A DNA stretch of 64,000 nucleotides, from NCBI RefSeq assembly GCF_013282745.1, contig NZ_CP054044.1, forward strand, positions 1,798,001-1,862,000, in the 5' to 3' direction. The stretch comes from Yersinia bercovieri ATCC 43970 (lineage in GTDB: Bacteria > Pseudomonadota > Gammaproteobacteria > Enterobacterales > Enterobacteriaceae). The notes below the pieces were generated by a model. That model saw only the letters and a program-made list of their open reading frames with translations. It was not told where the DNA came from and did not search any database. How positions within the stretch are numbered: position 1 is the first letter of the stretch; every line of letters begins with the position of its first letter. Positions 29,146 to 39,331 of the stretch are shown in pieces. A program made the position numbers and the translations under genes.

Positions 29146-32100
29146 TTACAAACTACCCGGTGTGCGAGTTCGATTTGACGAAACCACACGCCCACGTCCC
29201 AGGGTTTCCAGACGCGCCTGGAATGGTGGGAATGGCAGGGTAATGCCGTGCTCGCGATAACCGGCCAGAATCAGCTGGTGGATCTCATGGCGCAGCGGCA
29301 TCCGGTGGCCCATTTCGGCGGCGTAAATTCGCAGTTCGAAAATCTGAATCCCCTGCTGGAGATCAACCAAATAGACCTCCGGTGGTGGGTTATCCAATAC
29401 CAGCGTACAGCGGCGCGCAGCGGTCAGTAACACTTCTGTCACCTCCTCACTGCTGGTTTCAGCTGGTGCGGGCACTGTCAGTACCACACGGGTAATCGAA
29501 TCTGACAGTGACCAGTTAATAAATTGTTCAGTAATAAATGCCTTATTCGGCACTATGATCTCTTTGCGGTCCCAGTCAGAGATGGTGGTGGCGCGGGTAT
29601 TGATTTTGGTCACGCTCCCGGTGAGATCACGGATAGTCACGGTATCGCCGATACGGATCGGTTTTTCGAACAAAATGATCAGGCCAGAGACGAAGTTGGC
29701 GAAAATCTCCTGCAAACCGAAGCCCAACCCCAAACCCAGAGCGGCAACCAGCCATTGGAATTTCGCCCACTCGATCCCCAGCATTGAGAAACCGAGTAAC
29801 CCGCCAAACAGGATCAGCAAATATTTGGTGATGGTGGAGATGGCATAGCCCGTCCCCGGTGTCAGATCCAAATGCTGCAATAGCGCCAGTTCCAGCAGGG
29901 CGGGTAGATTGCGCACCAACTGAGTGGTGACAATCATCACCAAAATGGCGATCAGCAGTGATCCCATGGTGATCGCCTGCACTGACTCAATGCCGTTAAT
30001 GGTGGATGAAACATCCCACAGGCGAATGTTTTCCAAAAAACCAAACGCGGAGTGAATCTCAGACCATAGGGCAATCACGGAAACCAGGGCGATCATGGTG
30101 AGGATTGATCGCACCAGCCGCAGTGACTGGGCGCTGATCACATCCAGATCAATGACCGGCTCTTCGACATCAATGGAACCCTCGGTGCTGTTATTGTGCG
30201 GCGTGTCGTCTTCGCCACGGGCGCGCTGCGCCAAAATATCGGCTCGCCGCTGTTTCGCGCGGTCAAAGGCAATGCGGCGGCGCTGAATTAGCATCCAACG
30301 GCGGATAATATGGTAAACCACCAATAGGAAGAACCAGATGGCGACCGAGGTCTCTAAACGCGCCAGTAGCGCTTGTGAGGTGGTGAGATAACCGAGTGCT
30401 GATGCCAGTGCGGCAATCAATGGCGCGGACAGCAACAGCCCCCACAGCGCTGAGTTAACAATGTTTTCGCCTGACCCTTTTTTATCCAGATAGAGCGGGA
30501 TACCCGCCCGTTTCAGGCTGTTAGTTACCAGGCTCAAGGCGATACACAGCAAGATAAAACATAATCGGCCGAGGGTGCCGGCGAATTCACGGTCGTTATA
30601 ATTCTCAAAAGTGATCAGGGCCATCATCAATGGAATAATCAACCATACCGACATGCGATAGAAGCGCATTGCCCGCCCGACTTGTGTCGGTGACCAGCGG
30701 AAATGGGTGATAAACAGGCCATGAGGATGGGCAAATGCGGCACTGATCATAAACACCCACAGCACTGGCACGGTGGCAGTGACAGCATTACCAATGGCGA
30801 TCGCCATTGGGTAGGACCACGCATTTTGCAGCCCATAACCGAGGGCCGCCCATAAAACAGGCAGCGGTAGGGCCACCAGAATCGACCAAAATACGGTACG
30901 TAATGTCAGAGAGAAGTGGTCTTGCGTGACTTTACCCACTCGGCTACTGGCGCGCTCAAGGAAGGCATGGTAATGGCGGCGTGAACTGATACTGAAACTG
31001 ACAAACAGCAGGGCGGCAATAATCGGCAGCAATGTTTCTTGGCTGGTCATCATCATGACAAATGCGCCGCTCAACTGTGAAAGGGTATCCAGCGACAGTA
31101 GGCGGGTCAGGTCATGGGCGACGTTAATTGGATATGAGAGTGATATCGGACTAACATCCGCGACCCAGAACAGATAACGGTGCGTAGCCTCGCGCACTTC
31201 ACTTAGCGCATCCACCAACTGACTGTTCGCCACTTTCAGCTTGGTAAGCTCAAGAATCTGCGAGTCATAGCCAGAGAGCAGAGAGTTGAGCAATTCATGC
31301 TGGGTGCGCCACTGGGCATCCAGAATGCGCTGCTGTTCGGTGGTTAGTGGTGTGCCATCATCTTGTTTTAACTTGGTATTTTGCTGCTGTAACTTATCCA
31401 GCATATCTTCATATTGCAGACGCTGAACCCGCAGTTGTGCCATATCACGATCCAACTGCTGCGATTTCGGTACATCAGGTAATCTGGCGACCTGCGCACG
31501 TAATGCTTCGCCCAATGCGGTTGAAACGCCCAACCACTGGGCTTGCTCACGAATGGTGCTGAGTGCCTGCCGGACTTGCTGCGTCTGAGATACCGCCTGG
31601 CGTTGCTGCGAAGAGATAAGGTCAATGCGCTGCGCTTGCTGATTCAGTGCTTGAGACAACTCACGGTTTATCTGCAACTGCTGGATAATGGATTCAGGCA
31701 AATCACCGCCTTGCTCAGCCAGCAGTTCGGTGCGCTCCAGCGCCTGTTCTGCTGCCTGTTGGCGCTGATTATTCAACGTATTACGTAAAGCCTGAAGCTG
31801 GGTATCCACCCGCTCTTGGCGCTTTTTGTACAACTCAGCCCGCAGCCGTGACAGCTCCTGCCGATTATTGGCTGAAAGCTGAGAAAGCTCTAACTCATTG
31901 GCTTTCGCTTTCCGCGCCACGGCTTCTGCCTGCAGTAACGCCAGTTGCGCCTGGGCGGCAGGGTTTGCTGGGTTACTTTGCGCCTGAAGGCGCGTGCTGA
32001 TTTCGGCCAGAATGCGCCGTGCTTCTGATTGCTGTTGCGGCAGTTGGTTGAGAGACTCACTGATCTCGCGCGCACGATCCTGCTCTTGCTGCGACAGGCG

Positions 32101-32547
32101 GTTCAACTCCAGTAACTGGCTGCTGATTTGCAGCACTTGTTGTTCTAGCTCGGAGGTGGATAAGTTGCTGGGTACAGGCAGGGGCTTATTGCCCTCCTGC
32201 GCCAGTTCCTGGCGTAACTCGCGGGTCAGTTTGGGGAAGTCATCAATCGCTTTTTGATACTGCTGGGCACGGATGTCAGACTCTTTGGCATCCGCCAGCC
32301 AGCTTAAGGCCCCTTGCAGCGCCTGGATAATTTCTGCCTGATTAGCCATCCCTTTATTCGCTTCAGCCTGCTTTAGCTCTTGCCGGAGCTGATCTTCATT
32401 GGGCTGGGTTACCGCATGAAGCGGCAGGGAGAGCAACATGATAAATGACAGTAATACACCAGAAATCATGAATTTACTGAAGGACACAAGCTTGGCAAAA
32501 AGCCGAGAAATTATTGGGCGCACGTAAGGGTTCCTTAACATCAGCAT
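29146..32547 (-). CDS. mscM: Miniconductance mechanosensitive channel MscM (YjeP)
   Basis: A large MscS-family channel, 1133 residues from this start, or 1107 from an internal ATG at 32469 that would equal the E. coli length. An N-terminal signal segment is followed by a long Gln-rich coiled-coil periplasmic region (about residues 50-480). Then come about ten membrane helices and the MscS core near the C-terminus: LGLGFGLQEIFANFVSGLIILFEKPIRIGDTV. It releases solutes on osmotic downshock. It is downstream of psd with 22 bases between, so they are probably cotranscribed. E. coli yjeM and yjeO, present between epmA and this gene there, are absent. Confidence 0.93.
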   Translation of the reverse strand: MLMLRNPYVRPIISRLFAKLVSFSKFMISGVLLSFIMLLSLPLHAVTQPNEDQLRQELKQAEANKGMANQAEIIQALQGALSWLADAKESDIRAQQYQKAIDDFPKLTRELRQELAQEGNKPLPVPSNLSTSELEQQVLQISSQLLELNRLSQQEQDRAREISESLNQLPQQQSEARRILAEISTRLQAQSNPANPAAQAQLALLQAEAVARKAKANELELSQLSANNRQELSRLRAELYKKRQERVDTQLQALRNTLNNQRQQAAEQALERTELLAEQGGDLPESIIQQLQINRELSQALNQQAQRIDLISSQQRQAVSQTQQVRQALSTIREQAQWLGVSTALGEALRAQVARLPDVPKSQQLDRDMAQLRVQRLQYEDMLDKLQQQNTKLKQDDGTPLTTEQQRILDAQWRTQHELLNSLLSGYDSQILELTKLKVANSQLVDALSEVREATHRYLFWVADVSPISLSYPINVAHDLTRLLSLDTLSQLSGAFVMMMTSQETLLPIIAALLFVSFSISSRRHYHAFLERASSRVGKVTQDHFSLTLRTVFWSILVALPLPVLWAALGYGLQNAWSYPMAIAIGNAVTATVPVLWVFMISAAFAHPHGLFITHFRWSPTQVGRAMRFYRMSVWLIIPLMMALITFENYNDREFAGTLGRLCFILLCIALSLVTNSLKRAGIPLYLDKKGSGENIVNSALWGLLLSAPLIAALASALGYLTTSQALLARLETSVAIWFFLLVVYHIIRRWMLIQRRRIAFDRAKQRRADILAQRARGEDDTPHNNSTEGSIDVEEPVIDLDVISAQSLRLVRSILTMIALVSVIALWSEIHSAFGFLENIRLWDVSSTINGIESVQAITMGSLLIAILVMIVTTQLVRNLPALLELALLQHLDLTPGTGYAISTITKYLLILFGGLLGFSMLGIEWAKFQWLVAALGLGLGFGLQEIFANFVSGLIILFEKPIRIGDTVTIRDLTGSVTKINTRATTISDWDRKEIIVPNKAFITEQFINWSLSDSITRVVLTVPAPAETSSEEVTEVLLTAARRCTLVLDNPPPEVYLVDLQQGIQIFELRIYAAEMGHRMPLRHEIHQLILAGYREHGITLPFPPFQARLETLGRGRVVSSNRTRTPGSL

Positions 32548-32569
32548 CAGTTACGTCGTCAGCAGAAAA

Positions 32570-33451
32570 CTAGCACGGCGGAGTGGTAGGGACGGCTTCG
32601 GCCAACACTTCACCCATGCGGGTGATAGCGCCGCTGTTTAACTGTGGCGCTAAGTACACTTTGCCTTCAGCGAACAGATTAATCACCGTAGAACCTAACT
32701 TAAAGCGGCCCATCTCTTGCCCTTTCTCCAGTACGACCGCGCCCTCAGTGCCTGTTTGAGGGTATGTCCAGCGGCGGATAACACCCTCGCGAGGTGGGGT
32801 AATGGTGCCAGCCCAGACGGTCTCTATGCTGCCAACAATAGTGGCACCCACCAAAATTTGCGCCATTGGGCCAAAATCAGTATCAAAGATACAGATCACG
32901 CGCTCATTACGGGCAAACAGATTCGGCACATTCGCTGCGGTCAATGGATTGACCGAGAACAGGTCGCCTGGCACATAAATCATTTCACGTAACACACCGT
33001 CACACGGCATATGTACGCGATGGTAGTCACTCGGGGCCAGATAGGTGGTCACAAACTGGCCATTGCGGAACTCAGCGGCCAGCATATAGTTACCTGCCAA
33101 CAGAGCTTCCAGACTGTAGTTGTGGCCCTTGGCCTGCAGAATTTGCCCATCACGAATCGCGCCTAACTGGCTGATTGCGCCATCAGCCGGTTGGGCCAAG
33201 AGGTTATCTTCCGCCACTATTGGGCGCACACCTGCCCGTAGCGGGCGAACAAAGAATTCGTTAAAGCTGCGATAAGCGGAGAATTCAGGGTCCTGCGCTT
33301 CTTTCATATTAACTTTGTAGTAACGGGCAAAGGCTTTGATCACCAGTTGAGTCAACCCGCCGCCCTGTTTATCGGCACCCCAGCCAGCCAAACGGGTTAG
33401 GCCCTGTTTTGGGAGCAAATATTGTAATCTGATTTTGATACTGTCTAGCAC
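32570..33451 (-). CDS. psd: Phosphatidylserine decarboxylase proenzyme
   Basis: A 293-residue proenzyme that makes phosphatidylethanolamine in the inner membrane. The self-cleavage motif is [11 protein letters not shown]; the serine becomes the pyruvoyl group, giving a large beta and a small alpha chain. [23 protein letters not shown] and [26 protein letters not shown] are typical. The start is the GTG at 33451 ([15 protein letters not shown]), with GAGG 5 bases upstream, which aligns with E. coli MLNSFKLSLQY. The C-terminal tail after LGST is about 30 residues shorter than in E. coli. Confidence 0.95.
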   Translation of the reverse strand: MLDSIKIRLQYLLPKQGLTRLAGWGADKQGGGLTQLVIKAFARYYKVNMKEAQDPEFSAYRSFNEFFVRPLRAGVRPIVAEDNLLAQPADGAISQLGAIRDGQILQAKGHNYSLEALLAGNYMLAAEFRNGQFVTTYLAPSDYHRVHMPCDGVLREMIYVPGDLFSVNPLTAANVPNLFARNERVICIFDTDFGPMAQILVGATIVGSIETVWAGTITPPREGVIRRWTYPQTGTEGAVVLEKGQEMGRFKLGSTVINLFAEGKVYLAPQLNSGAITRMGEVLAEAVPTTPPC

Positions 33452-33560
33452 GTCGACCTCATTAGATAAGTACGCTTTTACTTGGTGTTGCCGCACTGTT
33501 AGCAGCAACACCAATTATTTTGGGTTATCGGTACTACAGGGGAGACCCGCGATTAAAACA

Positions 33561-34613
33561 TCATTTCTCGTCGCTATCTGATGTCTTGCGAGGTTTCGCC
33601 TGCTCCATACTTTCCAGAATCCGATGATAATTATCAAAGCGCTCTTCGGCAATTTTGCCTTGTTCCACCGCTTCACGCAGCGCACAGCCAGGATCATTGG
33701 TATGGCTGCAATCACGGAATTTGCAATGACCGAGGTAATCACGGAATTCGACAAATCCTTGGGTGATTTGTTCCGGAGCTAGATGCCAGAGGCCAAATTC
33801 ACGCACCCCCGGTGAATCAATCACATCGCCGCCATGCTGGAAATGATATAAGCGAGCAGCGGTAGTGGTGTGCTGGCCCAGACCGGAGTTATCCGAAACG
33901 GTATTCACCAAAATTTCGTTATCCGTTGGTGGCAACAGGGCATTTAACAGGCTGGATTTACCCACACCAGACTGACCGGCAAAGATACTGATGCGCCCAG
34001 CCAGGGCCTGCTCAAAGGCCTCCATCCCTTCACGGGTTTGGCTAGAGACTTCGAGCACGTTGTAGCCAATGCGACGGTAAATATCCATCATGCCATCAAC
34101 GAATTTACGCCCATCGGCATCCAGTAAATCGATCTTATTCAGCACGATTAATGGCTCGACATCCAGTGTTTCGCAGGCCACCAGATAGCGATCGATAATA
34201 TTAAGGGAAAGTTCAGGTAAGATCGCCGATACGATCACGATCTGGTTGATATTGGCGGCGATCGGTTTCACGCCATCATAAAGATCAGGGCGCGTCAGAA
34301 CCGAGGTCCGTTCATGCACGGCTTCGACAATACCTTTAACCCGCACACCTTCCTGCGCTTGCAGACCGGGGCGCCAGACCACACGGTCACCGGTCACTAG
34401 TGACTTGATGGTGCGGCGGATATTACAACGGTGTTGAACGCCATCGGCGGCTTCAACATCGGCATGCTGACCGAAACGGCTGATTACGATACCTTCTTGC
34501 GCATCGCCAAGCTGAGAGTCATCTAACTCAGGTTTTCTATCAGTGCGTAGCCGGCGCTGATGGTTCGCCTGCACACGGCGTTGTTGACCTTTGGACAGTT
34601 TATTCTTACTCAC
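33561..34613 (-). CDS. rsgA: Ribosome small-subunit GTPase RsgA
   Basis: A 350-residue circularly permuted GTPase acting in late 30S assembly. An N-terminal basic segment and an OB fold come first. The G motifs are in permuted order: NKIDLLD (G4, about residue 158), [16 protein letters not shown] (G1, about 213) and [11 protein letters not shown] (G3). The C-terminal zinc motif is in [17 protein letters not shown]. Length equals E. coli RsgA. It is followed by psd and divergent from orn. Confidence 0.97.
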   Translation of the reverse strand: MSKNKLSKGQQRRVQANHQRRLRTDRKPELDDSQLGDAQEGIVISRFGQHADVEAADGVQHRCNIRRTIKSLVTGDRVVWRPGLQAQEGVRVKGIVEAVHERTSVLTRPDLYDGVKPIAANINQIVIVSAILPELSLNIIDRYLVACETLDVEPLIVLNKIDLLDADGRKFVDGMMDIYRRIGYNVLEVSSQTREGMEAFEQALAGRISIFAGQSGVGKSSLLNALLPPTDNEILVNTVSDNSGLGQHTTTAARLYHFQHGGDVIDSPGVREFGLWHLAPEQITQGFVEFRDYLGHCKFRDCSHTNDPGCALREAVEQGKIAEERFDNYHRILESMEQAKPRKTSDSDEK

Positions 34614-34731
34614 TGTACCTCACTTGATTTCGCATATATCGCTGGTTGCGACCAAAAGGGCTATGATACACATAATTTTATCAATTAACCCTTTGTTCGG
34701 TCGACTCACCCGTTAACAGGCAGGAAATAAA

Positions 34732-35277
34732 ATGGCAGAGAACCAAAATAATTTGATCTGGATTGATCTGGAAATGACCGGTCTTGATCCTGAACGAGAT
34801 CGGATCATCGAGATCGCAACCCTGGTCACCGATGCTAATCTTAATATCTTGGCAGAAGGCCCGGTGCTGGCGGTTCATCAAACGGATGAGCAGCTTGGGC
34901 TAATGGATGAGTGGAATGTACGTACTCACACCGGCAGTGGTTTGGTTGAGCGGGTTAAAGCCAGCCCATTCAGTGACCATGATGCTGAGCTGCAAACCAT
35001 TGAATTCCTGAAGCAGTGGGTACCGGCAGGTGTTTCACCGATTTGTGGCAACAGCGTGGGTCAAGACCGCCGCTTCCTGTTCCGCTACATGCCGGAGCTT
35101 GAAGCCTATTTCCATTACCGCTATCTGGATGTCAGCACGTTAAAAGAGTTGGCGCGCCGCTGGAAACCTGAAATTCTGGCTGGTTTTAAGAAGCAGAACA
35201 CCCATCAAGCACTGGATGACATTCGTGAGTCGGTGGCAGAGCTGGCCTACTATCGCGAGCACTTTATCCAATCTTAA
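34732..35277 (+). CDS. orn: Oligoribonuclease
   Basis: A 181-residue DEDDh 3'-5' exonuclease that degrades two- to five-nucleotide RNA remnants and pGpG. The catalytic acids are in [26 protein letters not shown] and [11 protein letters not shown], with the His five residues before the last Asp. AGGAAATAAA precedes the ATG. Length equals E. coli Orn. Confidence 0.98.
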   Translation: MAENQNNLIWIDLEMTGLDPERDRIIEIATLVTDANLNILAEGPVLAVHQTDEQLGLMDEWNVRTHTGSGLVERVKASPFSDHDAELQTIEFLKQWVPAGVSPICGNSVGQDRRFLFRYMPELEAYFHYRYLDVSTLKELARRWKPEILAGFKKQNTHQALDDIRESVAELAYYREHFIQS

Positions 35278-35358
35278 TTAACCGGTGCTGGTAAAAACAT
35301 CACATTGCTGTTTTAATCAGCACTTAAACTAAAAAATGATTTTTTTGCTTTCAGGGGC

Positions 35359-35386
35359 TTGCGGCAAAACGGATTTCTCGTATAAT
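35359..35386 (+). promoter_or_regulatory. Promoter of the tRNA-Gly cluster
   Basis: TTGCGG (35359-35364) and TATAAT (35381-35386) are separated by 16 bases. A GCGC discriminator follows, and the first tRNA starts about 65 bases downstream. The consensus -10 and GC discriminator are typical of stable-RNA promoters. Confidence 0.75.
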
Positions 35387-35458
35387 GCGCACCCCGTACC
35401 GATGAAGAATTCGCAAGCCTGCGCAGACAGATTCAGTATCGAAAATATAGTATCCCGA

Positions 35459-35534
<76 letters not shown>

Positions 35535-35602
35535 ATTTCTTTCAGTAATGAAGAAATGGGTAGTAACAGAGAAGCAGTGCAGTAGAAAGAAATAAAAGTG
35601 AT

Positions 35603-35678
<76 letters not shown>

Positions 35679-35760
35679 AATTTTTCTCTCTCTTAGTGCC
35701 GTTTTTCTTAAAGTAAATGTCAAATGCTGTCATAACAGCAGGGTGCAAAAGCATCTCAAT

Positions 35761-35836
<76 letters not shown>

Positions 35837-35861
35837 AAATTTTTATTCAATCTTAAATTAA

Positions 35862-36097
35862 TTATCCACAGCCATGTCATGCGCTGCACCGTGCTCTACA
35901 CACAATGTATTAACTTCTTCAACAGAGTTATCCACAATTTCTGTTCTTTTTATATCCAGCTTATAATTTAAGCGATTCTATTTCCTGTTTTCTATCTATT
36001 TGATTTAGCTGAACATATTTTTATATGAAAACGTTATGCCGATCACTTGTGCTTTTTTTTGCGCTTGATTGCCAAGGTGTTTTTATTTTTATGCACA
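35862..36097. other. datA: DnaA-box cluster, candidate datA locus
   Basis: The gene-free gap between the tRNA-Gly cluster and queG carries perfect TTATCCACA boxes at 35862-35870 and 35928-35936 and TTATGCACA at 36089-36097, all in the same orientation. A near-match to the IHF consensus (TATCTATTTGATT, 35993-36005) lies between the second and third box. In E. coli, datA lies at this position and uses DnaA boxes plus IHF to stimulate DnaA-ATP hydrolysis and prevent over-initiation. Equivalence is inferred from position plus motif content. Confidence 0.72.
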
Positions 36098-36181
36098 GGA
36101 AAAGTCCGAGCTTATTTATTACAGAAATAATAAAAAAACAGCAATACCTAACCGTACTTAGTTTCAGGTTATTTAGGGGGA

Positions 36182-37330
36182 TCAGGCGTCGCGTGGCAGG
36201 CCTTTTTCAATGGCCCTCACCAGCCGTTTTTTCTGTGGTGATTGGAGATCCACAATCAGTGTAGACCGTTTTTTCAATTGTTGTGATATTGCCCAATCAA
36301 TATGTTCATCTAGCATCGGGTGTATACCTCGGCGCGCCTCCAGTGCCAACACAATAGTGTCGAGATAGGGCGCATTCCCCAGCGCGACCGCTATATTACG
36401 TAACCAGCGCAAGTGACCAATACGCCGGATGGCAGAACCTTCCGTTACCCGCAAAAATTTCTCTTCATTCCAGGCAAATAAATCCAGTAACTTTGGCGTA
36501 TGCAGCACGGCACGCGGGCTAAAATCTTCTTCATCAGTTAATTGGGAGAAGCGGTTCCAAGGGCAGATCAACTGGCAATCATCACAGCCATAAATACGAT
36601 TGCCCATCAGTGGACGAAACTCTTCAGGTATCGCCCCTTCCAACTCAATGGTCAGATAAGAGATACAGCGGCGCGCATCAACGGTATAGGGAGCAACGAT
36701 AGCCCCTGTCGGGCAGGTAGTCATGCAGGCGACACAGCGGCCACATTGCTCTTCTTGCGGCTTATCGACGGGTAGCGGCAGATCAATTAGCAACTCGCCG
36801 AGAAAGAACCAGGAGCCAGCATCACGATTTAAAATTAGTGAGTGCTTACCAACCCAACCAATCCCCGCTTTAGCTGCCAGTGAGCGCTCCATTATCGGAG
36901 CGGAATCGACAAACGGACGGAAATTTATCGCTTGCTGCTCAAGGCAATAGCTCTGGATCTGGTCACCCAATTTTTTTAGCCGTTGGCGCAATAATTTATG
37001 GTAGTCACGGCCTAATGCGTAACGGCTCACATAACCTAACGATGAATCTTTCAATGTGCTGGCAAATGCCGCCTTGGCAGGCAGATAATTCATTCGCACG
37101 CTGATCACCCGTAATGTACCTGGCAATAGCTCATGAGGCCGGGCGCGCAACATTCCATGGCGGGCCATCCAAGCCATTTCGCCATGATATTGTTTATCAA
37201 GCCATGCCTGCAAACGCGGCTCTTCCGCAGACAAATCAGTATCGCAAATACCAACTTGCTGGAAACCTAGCGATTGCCCCCATTGCTTGATATGTTGGGC
37301 TAATTGATTCAAATCGAGGGGGTGTGCCAT
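36182..37330 (-). CDS. queG: Epoxyqueuosine reductase QueG
   Basis: A 382-residue cobalamin- and iron-sulfur-dependent enzyme that makes the last step of queuosine synthesis on tRNA. Two ferredoxin-type [4Fe-4S] sites are present: CGRCVACMTTCPTGAI, and CDDCQLICPWNRF with CP elements. The N-terminal cobalamin-binding part has HGEMAWMARHGMLRARP. It ends with the family tail RAIEKGLPRDA. Its start codon overlaps the divergent start codon of nnr. Confidence 0.96.
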   Translation of the reverse strand: MAHPLDLNQLAQHIKQWGQSLGFQQVGICDTDLSAEEPRLQAWLDKQYHGEMAWMARHGMLRARPHELLPGTLRVISVRMNYLPAKAAFASTLKDSSLGYVSRYALGRDYHKLLRQRLKKLGDQIQSYCLEQQAINFRPFVDSAPIMERSLAAKAGIGWVGKHSLILNRDAGSWFFLGELLIDLPLPVDKPQEEQCGRCVACMTTCPTGAIVAPYTVDARRCISYLTIELEGAIPEEFRPLMGNRIYGCDDCQLICPWNRFSQLTDEEDFSPRAVLHTPKLLDLFAWNEEKFLRVTEGSAIRRIGHLRWLRNIAVALGNAPYLDTIVLALEARRGIHPMLDEHIDWAISQQLKKRSTLIVDLQSPQKKRLVRAIEKGLPRDA

Positions 37331-38843
37331 GACGGACCATAGTAAGAAACAAATCGGGGTTAGTTTACCACACTCTGTTTTTTCTGCGGACTGGGTGCGT
37401 CAGAATGAGGTTATCGCCGCCGCACACCTCTCCCTGAGCCTATTTGATCTGATGGTCAGAGCCGGTGATGCGGCGTTTCAACTGGCGCGTAAACAGTACC
37501 CAGCCGCACGTCATTGGCTAATTTTATGTGGTCATGGTAATAACGGCGGCGATGGTTATATTGTGGCTAGCCGCGCATTAGCGGCGGGTTTGAATGTGAC
37601 ACTCATCGCCTGCCCGGGCAATCGTCCACTGCCCGCCGAGGCGCATCAGGCCCAATCCCAGTGGCTAGCGGCAGGGGGTGTTATTAACCAGCCTGATGTA
37701 TCATGGTCGCCACATATCGATTTAATTATCGATGGTCTGTTGGGCATTGGCCTACGCGCTGCGCCGCAAGGCGTTTATGCGACTCTTATTGATACCGCAA
37801 ACCGCCATCGGGCGGCGAAGATTGCCTTGGATATTCCCTCAGGACTCAGCGCCGATAGCGGTGCCGCCCCCGGTTCAGTCATTCGTGCGGACCACACCCT
37901 GACCTTTGTTGCGCTAAAACCCGGCTTGCTCACCGGGCAGGCCCGTGATTGGGTGGGGCATTTACACTGCAATGATTTGGGATTGGCGCAATGGCTCGCC
38001 GCGCAACCGGTGCAAATTGAGCGTTTGACCGCTGAGCATCTGCCGCAATGGCTCAAACCGCGCCGCCCCTGCGCCCATAAAGGGGAGCATGGGCGACTGT
38101 TATTGGTCGGTGGTGATAAAGGCCTGGGAGGCGCGATTCGGATGGCGGGTGAAGCTGCCCTGCGTAGCGGTGCTGGGCTAGTGCGAGTACTCACTCACAT
38201 TGAACATGTGGCGCCGATTCTGGCCGCTCGCCCTGAGCTGATGGTGCAGGAATTAACCGATGAAGCCCTCAAGCAAAGTATTCGCTGGGCCGATGTGTTG
38301 GTCGTCGGGCCGGGGTTGGGGCAATCTGACTGGGGCAAGAATGCGCTGAATTTATTGCAACAAAGTGATAAACCAGCATTATGGGACGCAGATGCGCTCA
38401 ACTTACTGGCATTAAATCCGCTGAAGCGTCAGAATCGGGTATTGACCCCTCATCCTGGGGAAGCTGCCCGTCTGCTTGGTTGCCGCGTCGCTGATATTGA
38501 GAGTGACCGCTTACTTTCCGCCCGTAACATCGCTAAACAATATGGTGGTGTGGTGGTATTGAAAGGGGCTGGTACTCTGATTGCCAGTGAACAGGGCGAG
38601 ATGGCGATTGCTGATGTTGGCAATGCGGGTATGGCCTCCGGTGGTATGGGGGATATTCTGTCCGGCATTATTGGTAGTTTGATAGCACAAAAGCTGGTGC
38701 TGTATGATGCTGCCTGCGCGGGTTGTGTTGTGCATGGCGTTGCCGCAGACAAACTAGCTGAAGTTCAAGGCACCCGGGGTTTACTGGCCACAGATTTGCT
38801 GTCAGTTATTCCGAAGTACGTTAATCCTGAGTTAGCAAGATAG
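37329..38843 (+). CDS. nnr: Bifunctional NAD(P)H-hydrate repair enzyme Nnr
   Basis: A 504-residue fusion. The N-terminal half (about 1-225) is the NAD(P)HX epimerase with [15 protein letters not shown]. The C-terminal half is the ADP-dependent dehydratase with [47 protein letters not shown] and [18 protein letters not shown]. It repairs hydrated nicotinamide cofactors. The ATG overlaps the queG start on the other strand; tsaE follows 10 bases downstream. Confidence 0.96.
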   Translation: MTDHSKKQIGVSLPHSVFSADWVRQNEVIAAAHLSLSLFDLMVRAGDAAFQLARKQYPAARHWLILCGHGNNGGDGYIVASRALAAGLNVTLIACPGNRPLPAEAHQAQSQWLAAGGVINQPDVSWSPHIDLIIDGLLGIGLRAAPQGVYATLIDTANRHRAAKIALDIPSGLSADSGAAPGSVIRADHTLTFVALKPGLLTGQARDWVGHLHCNDLGLAQWLAAQPVQIERLTAEHLPQWLKPRRPCAHKGEHGRLLLVGGDKGLGGAIRMAGEAALRSGAGLVRVLTHIEHVAPILAARPELMVQELTDEALKQSIRWADVLVVGPGLGQSDWGKNALNLLQQSDKPALWDADALNLLALNPLKRQNRVLTPHPGEAARLLGCRVADIESDRLLSARNIAKQYGGVVVLKGAGTLIASEQGEMAIADVGNAGMASGGMGDILSGIIGSLIAQKLVLYDAACAGCVVHGVAADKLAEVQGTRGLLATDLLSVIPKYVNPELAR

Positions 38844-38853
38844 ATATCACAGA

Positions 38854-39324
38854 ATGAAAGAACTCGTTTTACCTTTGCCTGATGAGGCAGCGACCGTTGC
38901 ATTAGGGGCCACTTTGGCCCATGCCTTCAATGGTGCCAGCGTTATTTATCTCTTCGGCGATCTGGGAGCCGGAAAAACGACTTTTAGCCGTGGCTTCCTT
39001 CAGGCCCTTGGCCACCTTGGGCATGTTAAAAGCCCCACTTATACCTTAGTTGAACCTTATGCGCTGACTCCAAGGCCAGTTTACCATTTTGACCTCTATC
39101 GCCTGGCTGACCCTGAAGAGCTGGAGTTTATGGGGATTCGCGACTATTTCGATAAACAGGCAATTTGTCTGGTGGAGTGGCCGCAGCAAGGGGCTGGGTT
39201 CCTGCCTCAGGCGGATGTTGAGCTGCATTTGGCTTATCAGGACGAGGGGCGTGAAGCTCGTCTGATAGCGATTTCTGATGCGGGTGCGGATGTATTGCGC
39301 CGTTTAGCTGCTGTGCAAGGATAA
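38854..39324 (+). CDS. tsaE: tRNA t6A37 synthesis ATPase TsaE
   Basis: A 156-residue P-loop ATPase that works with TsaB and TsaD to make N6-threonylcarbamoyladenosine at position 37 of ANN-decoding tRNAs. The Walker A motif is [33 protein letters not shown] and CLVEWPQ are family hallmarks. It lies between nnr and amiB, closely spaced, so it is likely one operon. Confidence 0.97.
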   Translation: MKELVLPLPDEAATVALGATLAHAFNGASVIYLFGDLGAGKTTFSRGFLQALGHLGHVKSPTYTLVEPYALTPRPVYHFDLYRLADPEELEFMGIRDYFDKQAICLVEWPQQGAGFLPQADVELHLAYQDEGREARLIAISDAGADVLRRLAAVQG

Positions 39325-39331
39325 TTTGATA

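Noticed and set aside
36025..36264. 79-codon open frame in the DnaA-box gap
   Set aside because: It overlaps a DnaA box and the 3' end of queG, and the peptide has no coding character.
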